From positions 36,307 to 100,306 of the forward strand of contig JAEZBO010000266.1 in assembly GCA_023427085.1 (NCBI GenBank): a DNA stretch of 64,000 bases, read 5' to 3'. Both the position numbers and the translations under genes were made by a program. The notes under the pieces are model-generated. The model was given only the letters and a program-made list of their open reading frames with translations. It did not search any database and was not told where the DNA came from. Source of the stretch: Pseudomonadota bacterium. Lineage in GTDB: Bacteria; Pseudomonadota; Gammaproteobacteria; Burkholderiales; Burkholderiaceae_B. The first letter of the stretch is position 1. The number at the start of each line of letters is the position of its first letter. Below, one piece after another: positions 26,543 to 36,027 of this stretch.

Positions 26543-27796
26543 CTACCTCCGCGTTCGTATCGCCAAGGCCGCGTCGCACGCGACGGCACTGGCCGGCGGT
26601 GAGATGCTTGCGCAACCGAACGACCATAAATCCAGCATTCTGGCGAGTCGGCTCGTGCTGGAGTCGTCGTTCGCACTGCGGCAGAACTCGAGCACGCTTA
26701 TGGTCACGGAACCGATAGCCTCCTGCAGGCGACGGTACCACTCCTCCTTCTCCTCACACGAAACGCCGCATAGCTTTGCCAATGCGTCTAGATCTGCAGG
26801 GCGTGGCCACCGTCGCGTCCCGCGCAATGTGAGCGCCATCCCGTCGAACGCATCGCCGTCATTCGCGCGCGGAGCATACGCATCCATGGTCAGCATGTCG
26901 TAGACGGGGGATAGTCGCGGACTCGAGCTGGGCGAGTAGAGCACGCCGAAGTTCTTCAGGTGCGCATCGCCATTCCTGATAGCAGATGCCAGAACGTACT
27001 GGCCAAAGATGTTCGAGCAAGCCCAGTAAGTTTCTTCGGGAGCCATGATAGTCCGGATGGCATGAACCACCCGTTCAATTGAGCACGCGTACTTATCGCG
27101 TGCGGGCAGGCCCAGGAGCGAGCACGCGTCCTCAAATTGAAGTCGCGTCCCGTCCTCAGCGATGTCGAAACGCTTTACGTACAGGCGCTCTCTATCCTGC
27201 GAAAGTACGGTTGCCGCGGTCGGAAGCCCCATGCGCCGGGAAACTTCCATGCCAAAGAGTTCAAGTATGGACAGTTCGGGGTGGTCGGCATCGTTGGCTT
27301 TGACGATCCATTGTCGTGCTGATGCGGGCGAGCTGTGATCTGGCGCAGAGCCGAGGTACTTGGGAAAGCCGCCCGAAATGCCAGGCAAATTACCAAGGGG
27401 GATGGTCTCCAGGTCAGTCAGGCAGAATGTCTCGATGCCGTCATCCTCATCGGTCCACTCCAGGTACTTGGCCTCAGCGCTCCCAGCGTGAGGAAGCAGC
27501 CGGAGATTTCCGATTCGGTGCTGGCCGCATGCCACCAGCATTTCTAGCTCTGATGCCTGCACGCTCTCCTTCCCCAAGCGGGCCTCGAGTAGCCGCTCCA
27601 GATATCCCTCTGGGTAGGAGACTTGAAAGATTGGGAACAGCGTCCTGCTCTTCCACTCCGTCGTGCTCGCAGGCATGTTGAGCGAAAGCGCATGCGCGGT
27701 GGGCACTGCGGGAGCGTAGGTGAACGTGTAGTCGCCGTCGGCTTCCCGATCCAAAACTCCCAGCAGGACATCTCTGAAGAAGACATCAATCTGCAT
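26543..27796 (-). CDS. HipA-like serine/threonine kinase
   Basis: A 417-residue HipA-family kinase. It has the family N-terminal subdomain (VFFRDVLLGVL; SYPEGYLERLLEARLG), the phosphate-binding ISGGFPKYLG loop, WIVKAND with the ATP lysine, the catalytic loop IRNGDAHLKNFGVL and the metal-binding aspartate in SPVYDMLT. HipA kinases phosphorylate tRNA synthetases or other translation proteins and are toxic without an antitoxin. No HipB-type HTH gene is next to it; instead a zinc-ribbon protein gene overlaps its start by 11 bp. It is the last gene of the leftward transposition operon. Confidence 0.85.
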   Translation of the reverse strand: MQIDVFFRDVLLGVLDREADGDYTFTYAPAVPTAHALSLNMPASTTEWKSRTLFPIFQVSYPEGYLERLLEARLGKESVQASELEMLVACGQHRIGNLRLLPHAGSAEAKYLEWTDEDDGIETFCLTDLETIPLGNLPGISGGFPKYLGSAPDHSSPASARQWIVKANDADHPELSILELFGMEVSRRMGLPTAATVLSQDRERLYVKRFDIAEDGTRLQFEDACSLLGLPARDKYACSIERVVHAIRTIMAPEETYWACSNIFGQYVLASAIRNGDAHLKNFGVLYSPSSSPRLSPVYDMLTMDAYAPRANDGDAFDGMALTLRGTRRWPRPADLDALAKLCGVSCEEKEEWYRRLQEAIGSVTISVLEFCRSANDDSSTSRLARMLDLWSFGCASISPPASAVACDAALAIRTRR

Positions 27797-28190
27797 GGTC
27801 GGACTCCTCGCCGTTGGATTGAGCCTTGCACGATAGGCAGCGAACGCGTTGCCACGGCTGCTCAATCAGTGTTCCCGCTTTGCCGCATAGCTCGCATGTT
27901 GTGGCGGACTCACGAATGTAGCGCTCAGTAAGCAGATAGAGCGAGGCCATCAACGGGTTGCCGGAAGGGACCTTGTACGCAACAACGCGGAGAACGCCGA
28001 ATTTTTCTCGCATGGTGACGATGCTGAAGTTTGGCGACGGGGATGAGTCCCACAATGCGTCGAGCTCTTCGCATAGCTTGAACGCCAGCCGAACCCAACC
28101 TGGTCCGAACTCAACTCGCACGTCTTGATTTTGCGCGAAGAGATGATGAAATCCAGCGTGAATCAATCGGTTCGATTCGGTGTAGTCCAT
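27786..28190 (-). CDS. Zinc-ribbon protein coupled to HipA
   Basis: A 134-residue protein with four cysteines near the C-terminus in two CxxC pairs (TCELCGK and VRCLSCKAQ), indicating a structural zinc site. The middle has FSIVTMREKFGVLRV and NPLMASLYLLTERYIRESA, a pattern I have not linked to a named family. It overlaps hipA by 11 bp and follows the short tniQ gene by 33 bp. Its position is where an antitoxin for HipA would be expected, but it has no HTH and no recognisable HipB similarity, so this is only a hypothesis. Confidence 0.65.
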   Translation of the reverse strand: MDYTESNRLIHAGFHHLFAQNQDVRVEFGPGWVRLAFKLCEELDALWDSSPSPNFSIVTMREKFGVLRVVAYKVPSGNPLMASLYLLTERYIRESATTCELCGKAGTLIEQPWQRVRCLSCKAQSNGEESDHAD

Positions 28191-28223
28191 GACGAACTCC
28201 TAAAGAGCGACGAGCGGCCACCT

Positions 28224-29132
28224 CTACAAGAGCGACACATCGAGCGGCAAATGCATCTTGGAAAAGTCGAGTTTTGGCGGCGGTGGATGAAGAACGTCCA
28301 GGACGGCGTCCGTGTAGGGTGAGAGGCAGCAAAGCTGCAGAAGGTAGGTGCAGTTAGGCCAATCTGTGGGAAGCGGTCGTCTCTCTGCGACCATGACATG
28401 GTGTCTGACCCAGGGCTCGGGGATGTGCTGGTCCAACGTCCCATGCGAGTAGGGCCAAAATTGTTCTGCGGCCAACCGCTGTTCGGCTCCGAGTTTCTTG
28501 ATGAGACCGGAGAGGGAGCCTTTGGAGGGCGGGCGGGGCATGTCAAGAAGGTCGGAACAAAGAGCCTGGTACCTCTTCACCGGTTGGGCGTCAGCGGCCG
28601 ATAGGACAGCGTCAGGTGCAATTGGCCCCACGATAGAACGAGGGTTCGGGTGGTCGCGGATCGTGCGGCGCGAGAAGTTCATCAGCGGCACAGAATGCGT
28701 CGGGCATAGATCCACGCCCGGGACCTGATGCGAGCGATGCCAGTAGGCGCAATCGAACGTTTTCAAGTCCTCATCACGGCATTCGGGGCACAGCCGAACT
28801 GGACGACCAGCCGCTGGAACGTTCGCATTGAATAGGTACGGAGTCATGCCGGTTACCGAATCTTCTGAAGGCCTTCGCGTATGGCACCCGAATATCAAAT
28901 TCCGGAGGCTGTGCCGGCCGAGATAGTCTTCGACAGGAATGCCACATAACTCTGCCACGCCTTTATGCGGAGGTCCGTAAAAGCCAAGGCCGTTGTCCCC
29001 GCGCGTAGCGGGTAGCTCCACCGCTAGCTGGGACGGCCGTTCAAAGCCGTTCCTGTAGATCAACCTGTACATGTGCCCAGCCATGAACTCGTCTGGGTAG
29101 GGCTGGAGAACCATCAGTTTTCTCTGCGGCAT
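28224..29132 (-). CDS. tniQ: Short TniQ-family target-selection protein
   Basis: About 302 residues, opening with the TniQ motif VLQPYPDEFMAGHMYRLIYRNG and carrying a zinc-ribbon region VRLCPECRDEDLKTFDC...YWHRSHQVPGVDLCPTHS (cysteines and histidines in the C-C-H-C order of TniQ), written here in two parts. It lacks the long C-terminal DNA-binding extension of TnsD. The chosen ATG at 29132 overlaps the end of the TnsD-type gene by 19 bp. Two TniQ proteins in one Tn7-like element often mean two targeting routes; the second one here would serve a target other than glmS, or act together with TnsD. Confidence 0.85.
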   Translation of the reverse strand: MPQRKLMVLQPYPDEFMAGHMYRLIYRNGFERPSQLAVELPATRGDNGLGFYGPPHKGVAELCGIPVEDYLGRHSLRNLIFGCHTRRPSEDSVTGMTPYLFNANVPAAGRPVRLCPECRDEDLKTFDCAYWHRSHQVPGVDLCPTHSVPLMNFSRRTIRDHPNPRSIVGPIAPDAVLSAADAQPVKRYQALCSDLLDMPRPPSKGSLSGLIKKLGAEQRLAAEQFWPYSHGTLDQHIPEPWVRHHVMVAERRPLPTDWPNCTYLLQLCCLSPYTDAVLDVLHPPPPKLDFSKMHLPLDVSLL

Positions 29133-30820
29133 TGGGTTAGATACTTGCGAAGAAGGGTGAATGTGCGAGGGAGAAGCTCTTCCCGTCGTCGCCAACAGCG
29201 CAGCTTCGGGAGCGCGGCGAGCATCGCCTGCCGCGGAGTTCCGCGAAATTCGCCCGGCCGCTCATGCGCGATGAACTTGCGAACCTCGAGGGCCAAAGCG
29301 ACGTCACGAGCGTGCCAATCGACACGGCGTGTGCGTGACTCCCTGGACGTCACAGATTCGGAGGATGTCTTGTAAGGCCAGTCTCGATCATGGCGATAGA
29401 GCCAGACGTAGTCTGCGGGGTCGCGTTGACGCAAGGCAGTGATCCCGGCGCTCGGGAAGCGCTTCACAAGTTGCTGCCATCTGCGGTGCGTATCACGCCA
29501 TTTGCGTTCTTGGCATGCAGTGATCCATTGCTGACGTAGATCCGGAATCGCGTGAAGAACACCGACCACCACGCCAATCTTTACTCCAAGTTTCTGGGCG
29601 ACATCAGTCGCCCTCTTCCCCTTGAGAAGCTCGCGAATGACGGCAGTGTGGCGCGGAGGCCTTCGCAGCTTCAACGGAACATGCGCCTTCGCTGCCCACC
29701 GGATCACAGTCTCCGTTTGCACGCCGACCTGGGCGGCGGCGCGGCGCGCGGAGTAGCCTCGATCTCTGATGAGAGTAAGCGCCTCGACCTGCGAGGCTCT
29801 CAACCCTGCCTGAGGCGGCGACTGCGCTGTGAGTTGCGTGAGCGAATGAGAGGCGCGATCGGATCGGTAGGCTTCGCAGAACTTTGGCCAGGTCCCGTAA
29901 AGCCAATGGATGAAAAGCAGATGGCGCAACGGATTGGTGCTGTGTCCGGATAACCGCAGTACGGTTTGGACATAGCCCGGACGACATTCGGGGTCCAGCG
30001 GTAACGCGTTGAACTCAGGTAGTTCGGACACTTCCATAGCTGCGTCCGCGCAGTCAGCAGCTACGCGCTTCAGGTTCAACTGGCGCCGGCCTCGGCCATA
30101 GCCGAGCAGAGCGAGGTCGTTCACGTAAGTGTCGTGAAGCTGCCGGTAATCGATTCTTCCTTGATAGAGGCCTATCGAAGATTCGATGACCAACGACGTG
30201 AATGAAAGCCAGGAGGCAGGTGCTGAAGCCGCGGGGGAGGCGCAGTCGAAATGAGGATCATCGTGAGGAAGAATCCATAGAAAGCGGCCAATGCCGTTTG
30301 CTTTGGTGCTTGCTGCAGTCAACTTGCAGAAATGCGTTGGGCAACTCCAGACGCCCGGGTACTGGTGATCGCGATGCCAGTACGTGGTGCTGTACATATT
30401 CACGTCGTTCGCACAGCACAAAGGGCAGTACTTCAAAGGATGTGCCGCTCCGAAACGACTGCTCATGAGGCCAAGCAAAGATTTGGTCCTGCCCGAGCTG
30501 TTGCGCCTGACCTGCGCCAGAATTTCTTCCTCGCAACGCGCCGATCGCCACGGCAAGTAAAAAGGCAGGATGGTGTGATGTGCGACGAGGTCGGAAAAGG
30601 ACGTCATTAGCGCACCGCCGCTGCGCAGTAGGAACGCATCAACATGGGCCGGGATGTCGTGCCGGTCCCCTTGTCTGGAATGGCCAAAAAGCCTCAGGGT
30701 AGTTGCACCCGCGCGGGACTGCAGGGACAGCACATGCTCGCGAGCACAAAGGCCGTACAGCGTTTCGTTCGGAAGCCAACCGCTGACTTCCATCCGGTGC
30801 GAATTGGGTTTGGCTGTCAT
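29114..30820 (-). CDS. tnsD: TnsD-type TniQ protein (probable attTn7/glmS targeting)
   Basis: About 568 residues with the N-terminal TniQ domain (SGWLPNETLYGLCAREHVL), a CPLC...HRDHQYPGVWSCPTH zinc ribbon, and a long C-terminal region containing two helix-turn-helix-like segments (ARRAAAQVGVQTETVIRWAAK and ATDVAQKLGVKIGVVVGV). TnsD proteins of this size bind the 3' end of glmS and direct insertion downstream, which is exactly where this element lies. The ATG at 30820 is preferred; a GTG six codons earlier is possible. It starts about 30 bp after tnsC and overlaps the short tniQ. Confidence 0.85.
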   Translation of the reverse strand: MTAKPNSHRMEVSGWLPNETLYGLCAREHVLSLQSRAGATTLRLFGHSRQGDRHDIPAHVDAFLLRSGGALMTSFSDLVAHHTILPFYLPWRSARCEEEILAQVRRNSSGRTKSLLGLMSSRFGAAHPLKYCPLCCANDVNMYSTTYWHRDHQYPGVWSCPTHFCKLTAASTKANGIGRFLWILPHDDPHFDCASPAASAPASWLSFTSLVIESSIGLYQGRIDYRQLHDTYVNDLALLGYGRGRRQLNLKRVAADCADAAMEVSELPEFNALPLDPECRPGYVQTVLRLSGHSTNPLRHLLFIHWLYGTWPKFCEAYRSDRASHSLTQLTAQSPPQAGLRASQVEALTLIRDRGYSARRAAAQVGVQTETVIRWAAKAHVPLKLRRPPRHTAVIRELLKGKRATDVAQKLGVKIGVVVGVLHAIPDLRQQWITACQERKWRDTHRRWQQLVKRFPSAGITALRQRDPADYVWLYRHDRDWPYKTSSESVTSRESRTRRVDWHARDVALALEVRKFIAHERPGEFRGTPRQAMLAALPKLRCWRRREELLPRTFTLLRKYLTQCRREN

Positions 30821-30852
30821 GGGATATCTCGCGCTCACGTGGGCCCTGCGCT

Positions 30853-32205
30853 CTACCTCGGCATCAAGGGGCCGCCACCCTTTCTATGGACCTCGGTTTG
30901 CAGGAGTTCGGCGGCTGAGAGTTTGGCGGTTCGTCGAACGGGCTTCTTGGGCGTCGGCGCGGCGGCAAGCGTCTCCCGGCTTTTGTCAGATATCTTTTGA
31001 ATGTGCGCAGCCGCCTGGTGTGCGACGGGCCGAAGCAGTTCTTTCTGAAGTTCTTCTGCGAGCCGTCGTTCTCTCGCCACCGCTCGGTCAGTGGCCACTG
31101 CCGCGGCCGTAGCGGCGGCAAGCGGAAATGGACACTGATACTGGGCATTGTTCTTCGAGGGCTTTTCGATAAGCATTGCTTGCACTTGTTTGCGATGTAC
31201 GGAGTACCCCGTGCTCGCAAACGCTTCGGCCAGATCAGAGGCTGCAACCTGGCGCCGGCCCCGCTCCCACGCCGTAGCGTAGGCTGAGCAAATCAGGTAG
31301 ATCAGCAGCCGTTTCAAACCGGCGGTCTTCTCAAACATCTCGAACCCGCGCGACGCTAGGTCGACTTGCAGGGTTGGTGACAGTGCTTCTGTCACCGCCG
31401 TCAGATAGTTCTTCCAGTCTTCCGAATCCGGCCTTGATGGGAGTAGCACGAGCGGAGCTGCCAAGAGCCGTTGTCTGTCCTGCTCGGGCCGCCTAAGCAA
31501 AAGATTGCAGAGGCTGTAGTTGGCGACGAACGCTAGGGGCACACCGAGGTGAGAGAACTGGTAGAGCGCCTTAGTGACGGCCGTGTTCGCCTGTGCGCTC
31601 TGAGTCATGAACTGCATCTCATCGAGGATGATTAAAGACACAGCATTCTTGAAGATGATTCCGGATACTGCTTGAGTTGTGTCTTTCGTAGATTCAATCC
31701 GTTCTGCTTCGACGAAGGGGCGAAGCATCTTGCCAACGGTGGCGCGATCTTGCGCGCAAATGAACCACGACGCACTCGCCCGCAAGCGTCCGCCTTGCGG
31801 ACCAAGATTCACTTCTTGAGACTGCGGGAGGATGCGATGCACAGCCTGCATTAGGCTGCTCTTCCCCACACCGGCAGGGCCGGTCAGGCATACAGGAGCA
31901 CGGAAGTCATTGCCCTGGTACCCACGATGGTAGAGGCGCTGAAAGTAGTCCTTTGTATCGACGTAGTTTCGGGCTCGATGTGATTTAGCCATGCCAACAA
32001 ACTTTTGTATCAGCGCCGTTTCCTCAGACGATGGGATGTAAAGGCCCGCCAAATGCTTTTTGACTTCCGAGTCGATGAGGTATGCCGGAACGTCTCCAAG
32101 ATCTGATCTCGGAGCTACGTGCGTCGTGGCTGCCGCTTTGATCTCTTCGGGCGTATCGAGGCCGGGAAAGCTGCTCAACGCGTCCCAGGTGATTTGCTCA
32201 TGCAT
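30853..32205 (-). CDS. tnsC: TnsC-type AAA+ transposition regulator
   Basis: About 450 residues. Walker A is TGPAGVGKSS (108-117) and Walker B LIILDEMQ (191-198), as in TnsC/TniB ATPases that bridge the target-bound TniQ/TnsD and the TnsAB transposase. The C-terminal about 100 residues are Ala/Arg-rich and may contact TnsA/TnsB. The start is taken at MHEQIT (32205), which overlaps the 3' end of tnsB by 8 bp; an in-frame ATG 10 codons earlier has no well-placed ribosome site. Intact. Confidence 0.85.
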   Translation of the reverse strand: MHEQITWDALSSFPGLDTPEEIKAAATTHVAPRSDLGDVPAYLIDSEVKKHLAGLYIPSSEETALIQKFVGMAKSHRARNYVDTKDYFQRLYHRGYQGNDFRAPVCLTGPAGVGKSSLMQAVHRILPQSQEVNLGPQGGRLRASASWFICAQDRATVGKMLRPFVEAERIESTKDTTQAVSGIIFKNAVSLIILDEMQFMTQSAQANTAVTKALYQFSHLGVPLAFVANYSLCNLLLRRPEQDRQRLLAAPLVLLPSRPDSEDWKNYLTAVTEALSPTLQVDLASRGFEMFEKTAGLKRLLIYLICSAYATAWERGRRQVAASDLAEAFASTGYSVHRKQVQAMLIEKPSKNNAQYQCPFPLAAATAAAVATDRAVARERRLAEELQKELLRPVAHQAAAHIQKISDKSRETLAAAPTPKKPVRRTAKLSAAELLQTEVHRKGGGPLMPR

Positions 32206-34216
32206 GCGTTTTTCCGGTGGAGATTGTCTTGACATCCTGGTTATCAGACGCAGCTGAGGCTTTCGGCCCTGCGCGAGTGGGCCGGCGTTTAGTAGTTTCC
32301 CAACGCTGCCCGGTCTCTGCCTCGAAGGCGCGCATTTGAGCAACCTGAGATGCGTCGCGATGTTCTAACAACAACGTTCTGCTGTTCTTCAGCACGCGGT
32401 CTTCGGCCAACAGGTCGTCGAAGGTCCGATAAAGTTGCTCTTCGTCGTCTCGCAGCTTGAGTACCGCGCCTACCTCTACCAGCCGGCCATCGACTTCATG
32501 CCACAGATATCGGATGCAGAAGGGCAAGTAGTAGCCGGGCACGCTTTTGGTTCCGCTCTCACCGATGCGGTCAAGCACATTGGTTTGGCGAAGTTCAAGG
32601 GAGTCGTATCTCTGGTGTCGCAGATATGCGCCGTCTCTGTCCAACCTGACGGTGATCGGGGCCAGGAAGCGACGTACCGCGGCCGCGAACGAGCACCGCT
32701 CTGCTAGATTCCGGGCCCGATCGTCCAGAAATTTCCATACCCCAACAGGGTTTGGCCGAACGTTCGCGCGGATCATTTCTGGCGTCATGCGCCCAGAAGC
32801 GTCTGCACCTTGGATTTCAGCCAGTAGGCGCCGGATCTCGCGGCGGGCCATCTGATACACGGTTAGGTCACTAGTCAGGTAGGTTTCTGGGCCTTCTGAT
32901 TTTGTTCTGCGTCGCTGGGCCGACTCCACTAGCGCTTTACTCTGTCCCATACCTGACGGCGTCAGCTCCCGGATCGCGAGGGCGTCCGATGGCGCCTCCG
33001 GCGCGCCAGGCTCACGCTTGATACCTGGCCCACGATCAGTGATATGGCGCGGCGTAAGGCCGGCGCTAGGCCATTCATGCTCTTCGATTTCGATGTCGAA
33101 TAGGCTGCAGAACTTAACCTTGGAAATTGCCGCACAGAAAAGCATAGCGTTGTAGGCTTAGCTCGTTTCGCCGCCGAATGAGAAGCCAATCCCAAGATGC
33201 ATGCCTGATGCTGTATCCACGCTGCGCACGACGTGAAGTGCCTGCAATACTGCCCCGTCGATGTAGCCTTTAGGCCTGTCCTCGCAGACGTAGCCGTCCG
33301 CTTCTGTCGCTTCATAGAGACTGCTCACACCCTCAGGGAAGCTGCCTTTGTGTGCTGCGAATCGACGGCGGAACTTAGCCTCTCCGTATAGGGTGCGTTG
33401 AACGGTGGTCAAACCGTAGTGCTTGTGGACCTGATAGCGGTATTGATCGTAGGTCGGGACGTTGTCGCCGACGAAGGTCATGTGCCCCGCCTGGTCATAG
33501 ACCGTCTTGGCGTTGAAATCTTGCTTCATCGCGTGTTGATAGATCTTCCGCAGTTTTTTTCCTAACGCACAGCGCTTGACGTAACTCGCCAGAATGAGCT
33601 CGATGGCTTCTGGGGTAGGACGAATGCCGCTCAGCTTTCCTCTGATTGGCGATGGCCGGCCGAGTTTCGACTGGGATGCGGTGTTGGACGCGCGGTCCCA
33701 TAAGCCGATTTGCGCGAAGTTGGGTAGTAAAGCCCATGCGTTGCGACCGAAGGTTATGTATGTCAGGAACCACATGCGTAAACGACCGGAGTTCTTGCCT
33801 ACTGATTTGGCATACGCACTGATCAGCGATTCCGGACTAGGCGCGGCCAGGATCTCCTGTTCTCGCTCCAACAACGGCGCAATGGCAAGCAGACGCTGCT
33901 GTACACGCTCAGCATTGGGCGTTTTCTTAGCGGTCCTGGAAGCGTCAAGTAGGACCAGATCGGTGTCCTTCAATCCGTCCAGATGTGGCGGTAGGCCGGA
34001 GGGGTTCGGCGCTGGAACGATTTTGCCCTCTGCTAAGGCGGCTTCGAAGCGAAGCCGATCAAGCATGATCAGGTCAGCCGCGGGGCGTTTGGCGTGCGTG
34101 AACAATGCGAGAATGGCGCGGCCGCTCTGGTGATGGTTTCTCACCAAGTGGTAAACATTGCCTTTGGTCAGACTCATGAAGCCTTCAGGCGCAATAAGAG
34201 GTGAACCGACCTGCAC
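32198..34216 (-). pseudogene. tnsB: tnsB transposase interrupted by one in-frame TAA
   Basis: Two leftward ORFs, 34216-33158 (352 codons) and the continuation from 33157 to 32198, are in the same frame and separated by a single TAA at 33160-33158; the bases that follow (AYNAMLFC) continue the Tn7-like TnsB sequence, so one codon such as GAA has become TAA. The DDE residues are split: the first Asp (EATEADGY) is before the stop; the second (HITDRGPG) and the Glu (QSKALVESAQRR) are after it. A GTG at 34216 starts the gene 3 bp after tnsA. Without readthrough, or correction if this is a sequencing error, the transposase is inactive. Confidence 0.85.
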
Positions 34217-34219
34217 GTG

Positions 34220-35191
34220 TCACCTCGCGAACCAATGGCTATAGTCAACCAGGACATCCGAACGTTCGCGTCGCAGCGGCTTGTCGGGCAATACAGGGCG
34301 GTAGAGATCCACCCTCACTTCGCGCTTCCAGATGGCGGCGTATAGGATCTTCACGCAGTCAAGACGGCCCACCCCGGTGCAGCGCTCAAGATCCGGCAGG
34401 ATCGAGAGCGGCGTGATAGAAAGTCCCACAAGCTCTTGAAACTTCGCAACGATGTAGGCGGTCTCGCTCTCACCTGCCCTCGCGGCGGTATTCGTCGCGC
34501 TATAAAGTGCGGTCAGGTTAGCGATTAACGAGGAATCAATTTCCGCTTCGCTGACTCGGGCGGTGCGAATGCCTGCGTCTGAGAAATATAGTTCCTCGAG
34601 ATGATGCCGGTGCTCGGCGCGATCCTGCGCCTTCGTGACGCGAAGCGGATTGTAGAGGCGGTGGGGCGTGAGCGAGAACGCTGATGGGTCCTTCTTGACT
34701 GTCCAATTGACGCAATAGCAACCCTCGCTATCTCGAAGGAAGAGCAGCAGGTCGCCGAGATAGGGGAAGGCGGCTCGGACTTGGCTGCCATCGGATTGGG
34801 TCACCCATACGACGGGGTGATCTGAGATACGGCCGAGGCGATCCGCGACGTCAATGGTCCCTTCGAACATGGGCATGTCCGCTGGTAGAACACCGAGGTA
34901 GTCGGCAAGAGGATGCGGCGCGCGGAACGGCGAGAGCATGTGTTGCTCTCGAAGCTCAAACAGCTCCGGGTGATATAGGACGAGAAGCGCTGCAGCTCTT
35001 TCCGCTAGGGACAGCAGATGAATGTCTCGTCCCAACTTCTTCGAGAAGACCGTTGAGGGACGGCTGTTGGTCGGCGCTTCGTCTCGCGTGGCACGAATGC
35101 TGGGCTGATATTCAGGGCCCCAGCCAGGCTTAAGTTGTCGTTGTTCGATCAGCTTGAGACGTCTCTCGCTGATGAGCGCATTGCGAGCCAT
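34220..35191 (-). CDS. tnsA: TnsA-like endonuclease of the Tn7-like transposase
   Basis: About 323 residues, first gene of the leftward tns operon. The restriction-endonuclease-like core is visible: LSLAERAAALLVL with the first Glu and ELREQHMLSP after it, YLGDLLLFLRD with the active-site Asp, and CVNWTVKKD with the catalytic Lys. TnsA cuts the 5' ends so that the element leaves by cut-and-paste, so this element should make simple insertions. The ATG at 35191 with GGAG 8 bases upstream is preferred to in-frame ATGs at 35233 and 35227. No frameshift seen. Confidence 0.8.
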   Translation of the reverse strand: MARNALISERRLKLIEQRQLKPGWGPEYQPSIRATRDEAPTNSRPSTVFSKKLGRDIHLLSLAERAAALLVLYHPELFELREQHMLSPFRAPHPLADYLGVLPADMPMFEGTIDVADRLGRISDHPVVWVTQSDGSQVRAAFPYLGDLLLFLRDSEGCYCVNWTVKKDPSAFSLTPHRLYNPLRVTKAQDRAEHRHHLEELYFSDAGIRTARVSEAEIDSSLIANLTALYSATNTAARAGESETAYIVAKFQELVGLSITPLSILPDLERCTGVGRLDCVKILYAAIWKREVRVDLYRPVLPDKPLRRERSDVLVDYSHWFAR

Positions 35192-35806
35192 GATGAACTC
35201 CAGTGTGAATCGGGTGGGAATGGGCATTTCCATTTCCGTGTCTGGAGAACTCGCATCATATGCGTAGCGACGAGTGCATAACTGCCCCTGCAGATGCTTG
35301 ACAGCACCTCGCATAGAGAGCAATATTTGCCCAGGTTTGATCCACCTATCGCACGTATTCGAAGGCCAGATGCTCCGGCAAGAGCGCTGGCCTTTTGTGC
35401 AAGTTCTCATCTCATTCAGTTGGCTACTTCATAGCTGACATTCCTCAAAAATTTGGACGATAGAAGCCCATTACCCCGGCGCAATGCGCGAGGCGGATGG
35501 TTTGTGCCCGCTCGTCGGGCGGATGGAGCGATTCTTAGGGGCTTGGTGCTGCGTTCGTTGGCGCTGTCCGATTCACTGTTGAAGTGGAAACCAACGGCAG
35601 ATTGCGAGTACGGCTAACTGGTGTCCGAGGATTGCTCACTCACTGGGTGAGTAGACCTTGGCACTGAGCCGTAGATGCAATAAGGGTGGTCCTTAGGCAT
35701 CTCTAGTCGCCGGAACGCTACACGCGCCAAGCAATGAGATCCCGACGATTATGCTAGCGATTTTTGTCGCCGTGTCAATGAAAAATCAATCGTAAGTCAT
35801 TGATTT

Positions 35807-35827
35807 ATATTGATTTTTAATCAATAT
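35807..35827. promoter_or_regulatory. AT-rich inverted repeat in the tnsA / ATPase divergent gap
   Basis: ATATTGATT and AATCAATAT flank a TTT spacer and are perfect complements, inside a strongly AT-rich block (35750-35910). The whole gap 35192-36027 holds no convincing gene and separates the leftward tns operon from the rightward ATPase/HNH operon, so it is the likely divergent promoter and operator region. Part of it (35411-35700) shows nothing recognisable. Confidence 0.5.
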
Positions 35828-36027
35828 CTTGTGCCTATGTTGTTGAGATATAAGGCATTTTCTCGGCTCGAAATTTGAGCTTGGGAAACAAATTTTTTTG
35901 AATTTCGTAAAATGCACTCCCGTCGAAGCATCACGTGTGGCACTGTCTGGCCTCCGTAATTAGTACGGGATCAATGTAGAGTCCGTTCACAACGTGACGG
36001 CAATTATCTGACTGAACGGACAAGACC

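Noticed and set aside
33146..33157. Frameshift in tnsB
   Set aside because: The codons before and after the stop are in the same frame, so it is a nonsense codon and not a shift.
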